Part shown: one piece after another, positions 51,060 to 62,859 of the stretch
Numbering within the stretch: position 1 is the stretch's first letter
Layout: each line of letters starts with the position of its first letter
Assembly (NCBI GenBank): GCA_036172665.1
Contig: CM069877.1
Span: 26,251,001 to 26,315,000, forward strand
Direction: 5' to 3'
Length of the DNA stretch: 64,000 nt
DNA from: Prosopocoilus inquinatus
Taxonomy: Eukaryota; Arthropoda; Insecta; Coleoptera; Lucanidae
The notes under the pieces: generated by a model
Told to the model about the DNA's origin: nothing
Database searches by the model: none
Seen by the model: the letters and a program-made list of their open reading frames with translations, nothing else
Position numbers and translations under genes: made by a program

Positions 51060-52450
51060 TACCGCCCGCCTTGAAAGGACGGCCTTTCAAATATGAAACA
51101 AAATGTAAATGTAATATGAATGAAACATCAGCTTTTCAGTGGCAAAACACACAAACGATTAGTTCAGCGACGCAAAACACCTGTAGATGTCCTTACTGTG
51201 GCAGCACGCACCACACTATCATCACCTGGATGGAGAATTTCAATTCTTCCAAGTATCCACCGAGAAGGTGGAAGATTTTCTTCTCGAATGATGACCAAAT
51301 CTCCAACGTTTACATTTATTCCCGTATGCTGTTTCCATTTGGTTCTTTCTTGTAGTCAGTTTAAGTAAGCTTTCCTCCATCGTTTCCAAAAACGTTGTTT
51401 AATTTTTTCAATAAGTTGCCAACGATCTAACTGATTGACAGGCAAAGCTGTTGAGTCTGGTTTAACACGTGTTGTTATTGCTTCACCGATTAAGAAGTGG
51501 TCCGGTGTTAAAAAAGATAAATCTTTGGGATCCGATGAAACAAGTGTTAATGGACGTGAATTTAGTACAGCTTCTATCTGAATGAATAATGTTATCAATT
51601 CTTCAAAGTTGAACAATGTGGAATTAATAGTTCGCTTCAAATAATGTTTTGCAGATTTTACTGGTGCTTCCCATATTCCTCCAAAATGCGGTGCCTTGGG
51701 AGGAATAAAATGCCAAGGTACAGAATCCTCAGCTAAAGCAACAGAAATTTTGTCTTGCTGTTGTTTTTAAATCCCTTAAGATTTCGAGCTCCTTGATGGC
51801 TCCAACAAAATTAGTACCGTTGTCAGAAAAAATATTTGATATTTTCTCTCGCCGTGCCATAAAACGTTTTAATGCGCCGATAAATGCTTCTGTTGAAAGA
51901 GACCCAACCAATTCTATATGAACGGCCTTTGTCGCAAGACAAACAAACATAGCTGCATAGGTCTTGGTTTTCTGCTTACTGCGCTGACATCCTTGTGTAA
52001 TATCGAAAGGCCCACAGTAATCAACACCAGTATTAATAAATGGCCTGGCTAGCTCTGCTCGAACTGTAGGAAGATTTCTCAAAATAGGTTGAACTGATTC
52101 GGGTTTTGCTTTAAAACAAGTCGCACAGTTTCGAATAATACGTGGAACGGTACTGGTATCAGATAATATCCAATATTTAGTACGCAGTGCAGCTAGTGTT
52201 GTTTGAAGAGTTTCTAAGAATGGATTCAAGGATAATATTTTACTTTTTCGACGAAGTTTCTCGTTTCTATGTAACATATTAACCTCTTTTGAAAAAGCAT
52301 TCGATTGAACTATTTTAATAAGACAAAAAATGACCTTTTCTAATTCAGAAGGTGTGAGCGGTCCCGTAATTTTTGATTCAGTTGAATGTAAATTATTCTT
52401 GAACCGCAAACAATAAGCAGTAATGCGTATGATCTTGTTAAGATCTGAAT
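51060..52450 (-). pseudogene. BEL/Pao integrase region, second element
   Basis: Minus strand. 52409-51729 carries a zinc region (SDTSTVPRIIRNCATCFKAK), core FINTGVDYCGPF with the first Asp, TKAVHIELVGSLS, and FSDNGTNFVG with the second Asp. The next frame (about 51720-51640) has the PPKAPHFGGIWEAPV-like Glu region in another register. 51640-51356 has NSRPLTLVSSDP, FLIGEAITT and RFWKRWRKAYL. Then about 51356-51170 reads VNVGDLVIIREENLPPSRW to a stop. This differs clearly from the integrase at 14.5-15.6 kb, so it is a separate BEL lineage. RT and gag are absent. The frameshift near 51730 inactivates it. Confidence 0.85.
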
Positions 52451-53780
52451 ATCTGCCAATTATATCTGAGATAGCGTTAAGTATTAGTCCACATGTAACA
52501 GAAGATTAAGAATTTAATTAAATTAATCACCGATCGTGAATGCTTCTTAGGTATACTTTTAAATTAAAATAAATTTGGAAAATTGACTGATTAGAAAAAA
52601 GAATTTAGAATTTTGAAAACTTTACGACTCATAACGCACAAACTAAATTACATTCGGAATCGAAGAAGCACTTAAGATGACAGGAGTTCGTGCCAACTGT
52701 CGTGACAAACCCTCTCGGGCAACTACCTTGTTGAACTCCCTTGTGTTTGAAAAGCTACCTATTTATTGGGATCAGATGACCTCCTTTTGGTCTACGTCAG
52801 CTTTGGTAATGAGAAAAACCTTGATGGCTAATTCTATTTTTGCTAGCATCAAGATTCGGTCAAGGCTCTTCTGCATGATTCGTCCTCCTTACATAATTAT
52901 TCCTTTTATCGCCGATGTTCCAGCGATATTAATGCCCTTGATCTAATTTCTCGGTATATACATCGCATGCTTGACGAAAGCTTTCGTTGGATAACGCTGC
53001 ATTTGCGTTTTGTATTCTTCATGAGTCATAATATGAATTCTAACTTAATAATATATCCGAATTAAATAAGCATACTGAATTATAAAAATAATTATTCTAA
53101 GAATCCTAATAATCAAAGGGAGGATCTAAGAAACTGCTTGAAACCAGTTTGAAACAGCGGCAGTCCGACTCGACGCGGGGGTCTAAATCGAAGCGTTAAA
53201 TGTTCCGCCCGCTTATACGTGATTTTTAATCAATCAGTCTAATATCGCCACGGTAACAACGCGAATATAATTCCAGACGCTAATAACAGCTCTTTCTTGA
53301 ATTTAGAAACAACAATTTAGTTGATTTGAATTAAATAGAAAACGACACGTTTCTGCAGCACACTCTGTCGTGCGCATCGTGTCCGAGCATCGCAATCAAC
53401 CGCGACATTATTGGGAATCATGCCGTCCTAATGAATGCATTATTACTTTGGCTTACCGATTGTTCACTATCAGCTAGACGCGCTGCGCCGGCAAATATGT
53501 TGAGGCATGTACACAATCTATTTATAACATCGCACGGCTTCGTTGCAATAGTAAAGTTTTACACTTTTTTCTATCCGCCATGTGCTAATAAATCTATTTC
53601 AGAAAACATTTCGACAAATGTTTATGACGGCAGCGCTTAGTGCAATATCTTAATGTAATAAAAAAACCTGGTGTCGTTTTAATACCCACTTAGTATAAAG
53701 AAACGGATTTCACGAAGCCGCTCCGCAGAGTATTTACGAGTTGTGTATTTGTCACTTACGAAAAAAATCTTCCTTGATTT
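52451..53780. other. No gene firmly recognised
   Basis: On the minus strand 52990-52670 reads in protein-like fashion (MTHEEYKTQMQRYPTKAF, later ILMLAKIELAIKVFLITKAD) but with stops and without a motif I can name. It may be the decayed start of the adjoining retroelement. 53110-53270 is a GC-richer patch. Confidence 0.3.
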
Positions 53781-53914
53781 CCGCTAATCACTGAATCTCG
53801 GCAATATCGTTCGCTGCCTGTTCGTGTCTACGTGCACATTGAGCGGACGTAGAGCGAACACCTGGTTGCGCGAATGATGTGTACGAGGCTTTAAATGATG
53901 AGGAACTTGCGGTA

Positions 53915-54105
53915 TTAATATGTGAAACTAATTTGATTACACCCTGCACTGTTCGTTTTAAAGTATTCCATAACCATTTTAAATTTATGGCATGGAGCCC
54001 TATCTTGCATAAATGTAACATTTTGTGTTCTAAACCAAAATCTGAGCTGTGGCTGTAATATGGACTTTAGAACATGTAAATATTGAACTGAATTCATTGT
54101 TCTTT
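53915..54105 (-). pseudogene. Tc1-like transposase fragment
   Basis: 60 codons on the minus strand: MNSVQYLHVLKSILQPQL followed by VTFMQDRAPCHKFKMVMEYF. This is the Tc1 segment around the second catalytic Asp (usually QDNAPCHKAK). The first and third catalytic residues are missing, and the C-terminal half is not recognisable after 53915. Confidence 0.65.
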
Positions 54106-54138
54106 CTACGAAATATACAGCGTGTCTTTAAACCTATG

Positions 54139-54450
54139 TCTTTAATTGAAACCACAGATAGTAATCAAGAAAAGAAGCAAAGTTTGTTATACAACTATTG
54201 GTCAGATAGCAATAATAACGCAGATAAAAACTATTCTCCGACGTTCGAGGCCATAAAAAGTCATAAAAACGCAGACCATGACCTAATGCACAGATTACTA
54301 AAGTTATTGTATTTGTACAGTAAAAATAAATTTGTTTCCTTATTAAAACTACAACGAAAAGACGAAATAAACGTCTGCACTAGGCGAGTTATTTTTGTCT
54401 TTTTTGGTTTAAGCCGACGCAGAAATTCAGGTTCAATATTATCCTTATAA
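54139..54450 (+). CDS. Unidentified open frame
   Basis: Part of a 133-codon frame; the Met at 54139 (MSLIETTDSNQEKKQSLLYN) is a plausible start for about 104 residues. Polar and lysine/asparagine-rich, with no known motif and no neighbour that explains it. It may be chance in AT-rich DNA. Confidence 0.15.
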   Translation, partial: SLIETTDSNQEKKQSLLYNYWSDSNNNADKNYSPTFEAIKSHKNADHDLMHRLLKLLYLYSKNKFVSLLKLQRKDEINVCTRRVIFVFFGLSRRRNSGSILSL

Positions 54451-55333
54451 AAACATGTGTTTTGTGTTGGAATCTAAAAAATTAATAAAATAGTTCGATT
54501 GAGAGCTAGCGAAGTTATGCAATCACTTATTTTGAACTCATAGATTATTGTGTGTACATGCAATCTAATTCATTAAAATTATTCATTGTACTCATACTCC
54601 AATTCTTGCTTTCCGTTTTTACAATAGGAATAGTTTCTGCTCTTGCAATACTTATTCTGCAGCTATTAATGCGATAATTAAAAAATAATTTCACGCACTT
54701 TCAACGCAATTACAAAACTAGAGTACGAAGATGTTTAATTACTTTAGCAAAAATCTAATGAAGATTAGGTACTCGTTTTTAACATAATTATTATTGTCTA
54801 TTACAAAGAAACAAACGTTCTTACTTATCACACGTTGCAAATACAAGTAAACGTGCCGATGTCCGCAAGTCGGATTCATATTCGTATAAAGTAAGACCTT
54901 GACCGAGTTCTTCTAAACGTAAGTAACAAGTTTATTGCTTTATCGGAATAAATTGCTGAAACAAGTCGTAAACCAACCAGAGGTTTCAAAACAGAGGGAC
55001 TACGCTCGCCTGTGATAGGTCAGTTTTTCTTTTTTGGGCAAAAAAAATCAGATTTGTAGAATGAATCTCTTATGTAACGAGGAACTTACAGTTGCATTTA
55101 AAGATAGAGGTTTTGGGACACCCTGTATTGTACGCCAAGTCAGTTTTGCATGCGTTACTTAGTTTTTACCTCTAAATTAAAAAGACCACGACGATCTTGC
55201 CCGATGCTTCTTTGGGGCTTACCTTGAATTGTTAAAATTGCTGGGAGTGTGTGGAGAAGGGGTGGGGAGTAAATAAAAATATCATGCAGCTAAACCTGCT
55301 TAAAAAGGGTAAGCATTACCTAGGTTTATTATA
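54451..55333. other. Spacer with a Tc1-element end
   Basis: About 54953-55130 is a direct repeat of 57338-57480 plus 57629-57655: TAAATTGCTGAAACAA, AACTTACAGTT, and AGAGGTTTTG(G/A) followed by ACACC(C/G)TGTAT. It is probably the terminal region of the Tc1-type element whose transposase remains at 57.6-58.2 kb. Confidence 0.55.
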
Positions 55334-56666
55334 CCGTGCCTTCAATTGAATTTCTCATTAAAGTAAGCTGTGATTTTCTTAGGAAGTTGGCAACACAATT
55401 CTAGAGAAAACAGTTGTCATTAACTGTCGGTGCTGATCATAACATCAAATAAAAGCACAACATTAAAGTTTAAAGTAGATGCTCAAAGTGATTGAATACA
55501 TAAGCGTACTCTGCGTTTCATGTTTTCAAACCCGTTTGCTAAGTGTTCGGGGGTTATGTTAGCACACATATTTGTAATGCCCGTACGAAGTTCTTCGATT
55601 GTGTGACGCGTAGTTCTAAAAACTGTGTTTTTCATGTGCGGATAAATGAAGTAATCCATAATTGTGAGATCCGGAGACCTTGCAGGAAAAACTCACAATC
55701 CGATTATCGAAAAACTGCTGCAGGAAAGTCATTGTTTGATAAGCTGTGTGGGCAGTAGCATTGTCTTGCTGAAAAAACCCTTCTGTAACTTCATCATGTA
55801 GTTGATTAATGAAAGGTTCTAATAACTCATTTCGGTATCTTTCAGCAGTTACTGAGTCGTTGAAAAATATTGGTCCGATGATACGCCTTCTTGACACTGC
55901 TAGCCAAACACCAATTTTTAATGGATGTAATGGAGTTTCCACAAATTCATAGGGATTTTTTGCTGACCATATTCTCATATTGTGTTTATTTAAATACCTT
56001 GAGAGATAAAACCAGGCCTCATCGAAAAAGAAACACTTGTCAAGAATATCGTCGTTGTTTAAGTTATCAAGAAACCACTGACAATATTCTGTTCTTCTGT
56101 GAAAATCTACTGGCCTGAATTCGTGAACTGCTTGAATCTTATATGCATAAAGCTTTAAGTCTTTTTTAAGAATAGTGTGACATGTTCCCACTGATAGTTG
56201 AACTTCTTGTGAAAGTTTCGCAATAGATTTCTTGGGAAAGAGTTCCATTCGATTCCAAACATCTTCAATGCAGGCTGCAGTCCTTTTCTTAGGTGCTCCG
56301 CTCCGTTTTGCGACCAAGTGATCCTGTTCCACGAAATTTAAGAACACAAGCATGAATATGTTTAACTAGCTGTTCATAAGTAATAGCAAAATTAGGAAAC
56401 TGCTGTCGAAACTTCTGTACACACTGATTAATTGAATAAACTAACTGTCCATTTTCTATTCTACCGGTTTGAAAATAACTTTCAACAATAAATATTTTCT
56501 GCTGTAATTCTAACATTTTGAATTAATTGAAAACACAAAGTGCCAAAGTGTCAATTTGACATTTGTTTAATTAAAAAATTGAACAGCTATCAGTGCTGCA
56601 AATCTTAGGAGCAAAAAACAGTGAAATCATAGCCCACTTTAATGAGGAATTCAATTGAAGGCACGG
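55334..56666 (-). mobile_element. Mariner-type transposon with intact inverted ends
   Basis: Terminal inverted repeats of 31 bp with one mismatch start CCGTGCCTTCAATTGAAT on each side and are flanked by TA (55332-55333 and 56667-56668). At 1.33 kb it has the expected mariner size and contains one transposase gene on the minus strand, damaged by two frame changes. Confidence 0.92.
55503..56516 (-). pseudogene. Mariner transposase, frameshifted
   Basis: Three register blocks. 56516-56289 is the N-terminal helix-turn-helix (MLELQQKIFIVESYFQTGRI, then FRGTGSL). 56353-55616 is the second DNA-binding part and catalytic domain (KRTAACIEDV, LSQEVQLSVGTCHTILKKDL, then FFFDEAWFYLS with D111, SRRRIIGPIFF, and FFQQDNATAHTA with D197). 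After a one-base shift, ARSPDLTIMDYF (about 55700) carries the third acid as Asp, and the frame ends near KRRVRLCIQSL at about 55503. D,D,D chemistry fits mariner. The two shifts (near 56300 and 55710) should prevent a functional enzyme. Confidence 0.9.
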
Positions 56667-56668
56667 TA

Positions 56669-57337
56669 CTATGATTATTCAGAAATGCGTGCTTGTTAAA
56701 ACAACGTAACTGTCTATACAAAAAAAAAACAAGACGAAGTTTATTTAACGTAAAGATATCTTCTTGCCGTCAAAAATTGTAGTTTTTTTCACTAAATTTT
56801 CATCAAGTATCCATATCAACTGAGCATAAAATGGTGCGAAATATTTCCAGGTAATGTAACCTGAAGAATTATTAGAATAACAGCCCGAAGGATTAAATCT
56901 ACGAACGAAATAAAGGAAACGTTTGGCCCAACATTCCTACAATTGAATTCACCCCGCGTATCATCTATTGACATACAGTGAATACCGTGATTAACTATAC
57001 CCATAACTATAACATATTCTGTCATCCTACCCAAACAATACATTAAACTATTCACACCGAATTAGTGATACGGAACCAGTATTTGTTAGTCGCAAGGTAT
57101 TGAGCTGGCGAGACATATCTTGTAGTGTTGTGACGAGTCGCCGTTCTTAGGAATCTAGTCGACTCGAATACTTTTATAAAAAAATCAATTTCGACTCGAG
57201 TCCAGTTTTAAAAGACTCGAGTACTCTGACTAAAGGCGAATTTAAGTCATCAGCTTGAATACGCAAGTCTCGATTTGTTTTCCTATGCAATTTGTTTTTT
57301 GATTATGTGTAATGAAAGTCAGTAACGTAACAAAACG
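56669..57337. other. No gene recognised
   Basis: 57120-57260 contains GTGTTGTGACGAGTCGCCG and several GACTCGA words, resembling a hAT-like terminus with subterminal repeats; no coding part accompanies it. The rest is unassigned. Confidence 0.35.
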
Positions 57338-58260
57338 TGCGTAAATTGCTGAAACAAATCGTAAACCAAGCAGAGGTTTCAAAGGGACTGCGCTCGCTTG
57401 CGATAGGTCATTTTTGTGTAAAAAATTTCAGATTTGGAGAATTCATCTTTTATGTAATAAGGAACTTACAGTTTCATTTATGGACGATTTTTCAATCACA
57501 AGTTAACTAAAAGCTTTCAGTTTAAGTTTACCCTTAGTTAACCTTCAGTTTGCCATGGAAACAATTGTCTTCGTACCTGTTACCAAGAAAATAAACCAAA
57601 AGTTAAGGTTTACTTGTGATTGAAAGACCGAGCATTATAGACAGAGGTTTTGATACACCGTGTATATCTTCTACACCTTTTGAACTGATCACACCCCAAA
57701 TAAGTACTTGTGTCGGATGTTTTACCTTCTGTGTAACGCATTCGCGTAGAAATTTTTCTTTAGGGCGACGACGGACAAAAATATTTCGCTCGTCACAAAG
57801 TTGAATAAATGATTCATCAAAAAAGCATATCTCTGGAATAAAATATACTTTAAAATGTATTGTTAATCAAAAAATTAAAATACGTACGGTATCCCAAAAG
57901 GTCTTCAGTAACTTTGCCTATTGTTTTGCCCATGATTTTCTTTTCTTAATCATGGCTTTGGTTAATTTTTGTTTTATGGTACAACGACGTCCAATTAAAT
58001 TAGCTTCTTTTAGTCTGTATCTCAAAGTCACTTCTGATATATTGTCACGATGTGAGTTTTTCTTTAAAAAACAATATAAAGAAATTATTAAAGCACGAGC
58101 TTGTGAAATCGAGGGCAATTTCAACAGTGCCATAACAATGCGCGAGGTGACCCGATATAACACGCTTCTTGTTTCAAAATAAAACATCGACAGAATCGCG
58201 ACAACTAGGGCAAACGACTTCATCAAGTAGGTAATATAATTCAACTCCGAGCATGTTACG
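57338..58260 (-). pseudogene. Tc1-like element with internally deleted transposase
   Basis: Minus-strand frames read LPSISQARALIISLYCFLKK, VTLRYRLKEANLIGRRCTIK and KKRKSWAKQ (58180-57918). After a frame break come MLFDESFIQLCDERNIFVRR (first catalytic Asp), KEKFLRECV, VKHPTQVLIWGVIS and KGVED, ending at about 57645. There the coding sequence passes directly into the element terminus (GTGTATCAAAACCTC), so the second half of the catalytic domain is deleted. A 142-bp MITE is inserted in the terminal region. Confidence 0.8.
57487..57628. repeat. Small MITE inside the Tc1-like terminus
   Basis: Inverted ends TTTCAATCACAAGT and its complement surround ~110 bp with TTAACT/AGTTAA words. GAC stands outside both ends, a possible 3-bp target duplication. 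Comparison with the related sequence at 54953-55130, which lacks it, shows that it is an insertion. Confidence 0.7.
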
Positions 58261-58299
58261 AATAACGCAACGCGCGAATCAACAAAAATTGTTTAAAAA

Positions 58300-59836
58300 G
58301 TGCGAGTAAAATTTAGACAGGCAGTCGATCCAGAAGCGACTCCGAATTGGCATCATCTGCCATCTCGAAGACTCAACTCCGGTTCAGGTGAGCCGCACCA
58401 GCCTGCCAGCTGAAGCCATCACCGCATCCTTGCTTGCCTTGCCACTTCGTTCACAAGATCGATCATGGTCATCCCTCTCTGATAGCGTAAACGCCGCAAC
58501 GAGCCGACCTTGACATCGCAGCTACAGCCGGACGCGAAGTACGTCGCCACCGGCCAAGCCAACGCTAACCCCAACCGCCCCCAAGCAGAGATGGGCATTT
58601 TTTAGTCGAATTAATGGTTAATGACGAAATTAGTCATTAGTCGTGAGGTACGTGACTAATGACTAAATCAGTCGTTAGCCTTTACTGGTGACTAATGACT
58701 AATTGGATTGAAATTCACACCACTTCATATGAGACTTAAGCCACTAACTATCTATTTAAAACCTGTTATTTAATATTAGGTACTCAGTGGCGTAGCTAGA
58801 GGGATTCCAGGTGTTGTAATGCAATCCGGCACCAAAGGGCCACAGGTGTCTGCCGTACAGTGCTCCGAAGACAGGAAATATTTTTTTTTAATAAGCAAAT
58901 ATATTTTCCTATAATTGTTTTTTTTTTAACATTTTGGCGTTGAGGTAAATGAAAAACTACCTGACTTTCGAAAGTCGTTTATTGAGCACCGAGATAATAA
59001 TTAAAATCACAGGTAAATAAGTGCGACTCGTAGGATATTGCTGGGGCGACTGGCTGTCTGGCGATCCCAAAACCGACCTTTTCTGTCTCTACCTGCCCGC
59101 TCCAGAAGCTTCCTGAAAAACACGTAAGCCATATCGAACTGCCTAGAAGCTTCTCGGAGGGTCGCATCATCGAGGGGTGTGTCATTAAAATTCTTAAGAT
59201 AAGTAGCCGATTTATACTTCCGTCAGAACATTTACGTTTAAATGAATTAAATATGACATCTAACTAAACTGTGCAGTTCAAAGCTGCTTAACGTGTTTTC
59301 GGACGTTTCCTGATGATTAATGCTTGAAGAATGCATGAATGGTTTATTAACTATTTATTAACTACAGAAGACCCGAGGTGTTTACAGGTTTCGGAACGAG
59401 CTACATTGATTATAAAAAGTTACTTTCTTTGCAAATAGTTGATAAAAGTTAAAGTTAAAATTTAGTGATTCAGTGACCAGTTTAGTGATATTTCATTTCA
59501 TTTGAAAATTATTTATTAGTTCTCAATTTAGTCATTCATTATTATTCATGATTGAATTTAGTCGACTAATAATCAACTTTTTATTCAGACTAATGCTAAA
59601 ATATGATTGACGATTAACAACTAAATTAGTCATGATTGACTTAGTCGTTTAGTTTTAGTCACGATTAAAAATTTATTCGACTAATGCCCAACACTGCCCC
59701 CAAGGACTACCAGGACCACAACCCTCCGTCTTGACTTACGAAAAACCCCAACAATTTTAAATTTAACTTAAATAAAAGGTATCGACTTTTTATAAAAACT
59801 TTGTGTTTAAAGTTCTGCTCTCTCAAAACGCTACAC
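58300..59836. mobile_element. GC-rich insertion (LTR-like) containing a hAT element
   Basis: 58300-58577 and 59705-59836 are strongly GC-rich and flow into each other once the hAT element (58586-59696) and one target copy are removed. The block separates two Tc1-like coding parts. It starts TGCGAGTAAAA and ends AAAACGCTACA, compatible with a solo LTR, but I found no clear target duplication. Confidence 0.45.
58586..59696. mobile_element. Non-autonomous hAT element with 8-bp target duplication
   Basis: Ends CAGAGATGGGCAT and CAGTGTTGGGCAT in inverted orientation, with many subterminal GACTAAT/ATTAGTC words at both sides, and the 8-bp direct repeat CCCCCAAG exactly outside (58578-58585 and 59697-59704). 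These are the hallmarks of hAT transposition. At 1111 bp it has no transposase; a 68-codon frame inside is not transposase-like. Confidence 0.92.
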
Positions 59837-59869
59837 TACCCCCTTTCCGCGACAATATTTATATTTTCT

Positions 59870-60139
59870 GGTAATGCCATAAGTATTTCTTTAGTCGACC
59901 TCTATCGCAATTTTTCTGCCGTATGAATTATTATTCGGTCTTGCCTTTCCGTAGTTTTCCTTCCTTTGTATTTACCGTCCAAAGACTCTTCCCTATTAAG
60001 CTTCAAATTGACATTTTTTTAGTGCCGATTGCGATACTTCATACATTGATGCGATTTTACGCTGATTGTAGGTTGTATTTTGTAATAAATCTTGAATTTG
60101 ACTTTTAACACTGTCAGAAAGGACTTTGCCATAACCCAT
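59870..60139 (-). pseudogene. Tc1-like transposase N-terminus
   Basis: An ATG at 60139 opens MGYGKVLSDSVKSQIQDLLQ, then IASMYEVSQSALKK, the paired-like helix-turn-helix of Tc1-type transposases. Two stops follow, then GRKTTERQDR-like and RSTKEILMAL-like residues in shifted frames toward 59870. The region ends at the GC-rich insertion. It could be the N-terminal half of the Tc1 gene at 57.6-58.2 kb, but the sequences at the joint do not match cleanly. Confidence 0.65.
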
Positions 60140-61141
60140 TTTCACTGTTTATTTGGTACAGAAACTTTTAAAACTTAATTGTCAATGCTGTCGCAATTTA
60201 TCATTAAATAATAACAATATATTAAATTATGTTACCCTAATGATATTTTTAAAATAATTTTAAAAATTATACTACAAAAAAGATAAAGTTTTTTTTATAC
60301 TTGAAACGGACAAAATTATGAAGGGAAAATACTCAACCTTTCGCTATTGATTAATTGCTTCGTCAATTTTCATCGGACAAGAATCAACTTCATTTACAAA
60401 AAAGAACCTTTGAAATGACAACGAATGAAAGTAAATAACAAAATTGTCAGATGAATCTGACACAAGGGTACTTGATCGAGATCTTAAAATTTATTAAAAA
60501 CGTACCAACTAGTATTATATCAAATTATGCAAATTTGAATTTATTATCAACAAGTTAAGAAATTATTTAATCTCAATAAAAAAAATTATTGAGTCTAATT
60601 CATACTGTAAACTCTTGTTCCAAATTTGATTTTGTTGGTTCCAAAACGAAATCACATAAAAATCATTAAAAAAATTAATTACATTCACTAGGGAGAGTAC
60701 CTGACATCTATCTTGCATCGATGATATTGTGCATATTAGGCGAAATTTACCTCGCTCCTGAGCGGAGTTGGGAGGGCACACCGAGCGTTACACCCTTGCG
60801 ATTTAAGAATGGCGAAATGCTAGTTTGAAATTGAATTTATGAACGGTTTTAGTGCACCCCGATATGTTCGAGCGTCATTTATGAACGCACTCCTGCTTCG
60901 AGGTGTGTATGTCCAAATATTAAAAACTTAACTGCTTCGTTCTGCGTGCTTCATATTTTAATTTTTCTGACATTTTTCCAAATAATTTGGACTCAATGAC
61001 ACCTTCTTCAAACACATGTATAAATTTTCATCGTTTTTTTGTACCTACATGTCTTATTTTGGAAATCTTTACAATATATGAAACTATGATACCAACTTGC
61101 AATTTTCTCACCTGCAGTGTCCCGCTGCGTAGCTGTACACC
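60140..61141. other. No gene recognised
   Basis: AT-rich, with one 72-codon minus frame (60563-60781) lacking motifs. 60770-60910 is slightly GC-richer. Confidence 0.4.
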
Positions 61142-61345
61142 AGAGTTGGGCAAATTGTATTCATGAGTATGAGTACTAATTACGAGTACTATGTAATCAT
61201 ACTCTTAATATGAGTAAAGTCTATGTGATCAGTAATCATACAAAGTGAGAATGAGTAGAGTACATGTAATCAGTAATCATAAATAATGAGTACAGAGTAC
61301 ATGTAATCAGTAATCATATAAAATGAGTATGAGTACAGGTAAAAA
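61142..61345 (+). repeat. hAT-type terminus with subterminal tandem repeats
   Basis: Starts CAGAGTTGGGCAAA, a common hAT terminal sequence, followed by three to four ~38-bp units containing GAGTACATGTAATCAGTAAT. Subterminal repeats of this type bind hAT transposases. The + frames that follow (61349-61806) show no transposase motif I can confirm, and the opposite end was not found. Confidence 0.65.
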
Positions 61346-62079
61346 GTAATGGCATGTTGTTTCAATTTTTCATCTCCTGTCACTTTGACATTACTTAGCG
61401 GCACAATGCTGGTCCGCTGGATCTCGCAATTCGCAGTGTTTGTACGTTTGCAAATTGGTCCGAACTGTACTGTTCATAGTGTCTCATCTTCGATGGCATT
61501 CTATAGATATTTCCGATATCTAAATATGATAAGGACACTTTTTATTCAACTTTTAACTAGATTATGATTTCTTTATTAAATCACTTAAAAATTCGTAATA
61601 ATCCACAGGAAAATCCAACTGTGCATATTGTGAGTGCTATTTTTTCTGAGCTACAGGAAAATATTATGGGTTCTCAAATATTATTGAATTCTATGTCTCC
61701 AAGGCAAAATACGATAAAAATTGATACTGCATCCACTAGTTCTCAAATGAACATCTACATGTTAATGCTAATGTTTAAAATTATGAAGATTTACACAATT
61801 CTGTAAATAAATTAAGATTTCGGAAATTGTAATCTTATTTAAAAACCGTATTTTTTATGTTTGATTTAGGCAAGCCTGTTAGCGCACTTGCTTATTTTCC
61901 CGACTTTCTTTCATAAAAAATCGAAATTTTCAATCGAACACTAGTTACAAATTACATAAACAATTTCAAACAATATAAACTAACATGTGTCGCAAGTATT
62001 ATAATCCACACGTCTCTAACCAGTAAAAAATATGTTGAATATTAACTAATAATTGATATGGTGGATCAAATAAAGCCCA
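61346..62079. other. No gene firmly recognised
   Basis: Adjacent open frames of 72 and 80 codons (61349-61567 and 61564-61806, +) overlap slightly and read NPQENPTVHIVSAIFSELQE among others. They could be remains of the hAT transposase belonging to the terminus at 61142, but no diagnostic residues are visible. Confidence 0.3.
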
Positions 62080-62109
62080 AGATTTTAAATTTTTTGCATA
62101 ATTTGAATA

Positions 62110-62845
62110 TTAGACATTCGTGACATACCGTGAGATTCAAGCATCCTTACTCATTGACATGAAAGCAATACACCAGATTTTGCATGATCATTTGAACATA
62201 TGAAAGCTTTGAAGTCGTTGGATCCTACCCAATTTAACAGAAGCGCAAAAGCAGGATCGTGTAAAATGGTGCGAAGAATGCTCAAGAAGTTCAATGGAGG
62301 GCGTTCAAATTTAGTTTATAACATCGTTACTGGTCACGAAACGTTGAATCTATTCGTACGAGCCAGAAAGTAAATAACAATCTACCGTTTGGGTATTTCA
62401 AAATGAACCAAAACCAACAAAAGTTGTCCGTTCACGCAGTGTTGCGAAGCAAATGATTGCTTGTTTCTTTGGTTTAACTGGACATGTAGCAACCATGGCT
62501 TTAGAGGATCGAAAAACCGTGAAGTCTGATTGGTATAATACAATTTGTTTGCCGGAAGTCATCGATCAAATAAGAAGAAACAATCGAAATCGACGAATTA
62601 TTCTCCATCATGACAACGCCAGCTCTCACTAAGCCCGTCAAACTAATGATTTCTTTTTGTTCCCAAATATCTAAAATAAAATGCGTGGTGAGTGATTTTC
62701 GTCGGATGAAGCAGCGGTTGAAACATTCCGGACACTGGTTTCCGAGGTACCATCTTTAGAGTGGAAAACGTGCTTTAGAAATCGGTTCGAGCGTATGCAA
62801 AAGTGTATTGACGTCAAAGGCGAATACTTCGAAAAACAATGATAC
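62110..62845 (+). pseudogene. Mariner transposase relic (different subfamily from 55.3 kb)
   Basis: + strand frames read SIDMKAIHQILHDHL, SRWILPNLTEAQKQDRVKWC, VWVFQNEPKPTKVVRSRS, KQMIACFFGLTGHVATMALE, CLPEVIDQIRRNNRNRRIIL and HHDNA (second catalytic Asp), and end ETFRTLVSEVP, EWKTCFRNRFERMQKCIDVK. This order and these motifs are of the mariner DD34D type (cecropia/mellifera-like). At least five stops or shifts are present, and the YSPDL segment is missing. No inverted ends were found. Confidence 0.85.
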
Positions 62846-62859
62846 CGTTTATCAAATTT

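Noticed and set aside
54049..54450. 133-codon frame as a host gene
   Set aside because: Lysine/asparagine-rich low-information protein in AT-rich DNA, without motif; kept only as a low-confidence entry from its internal Met.
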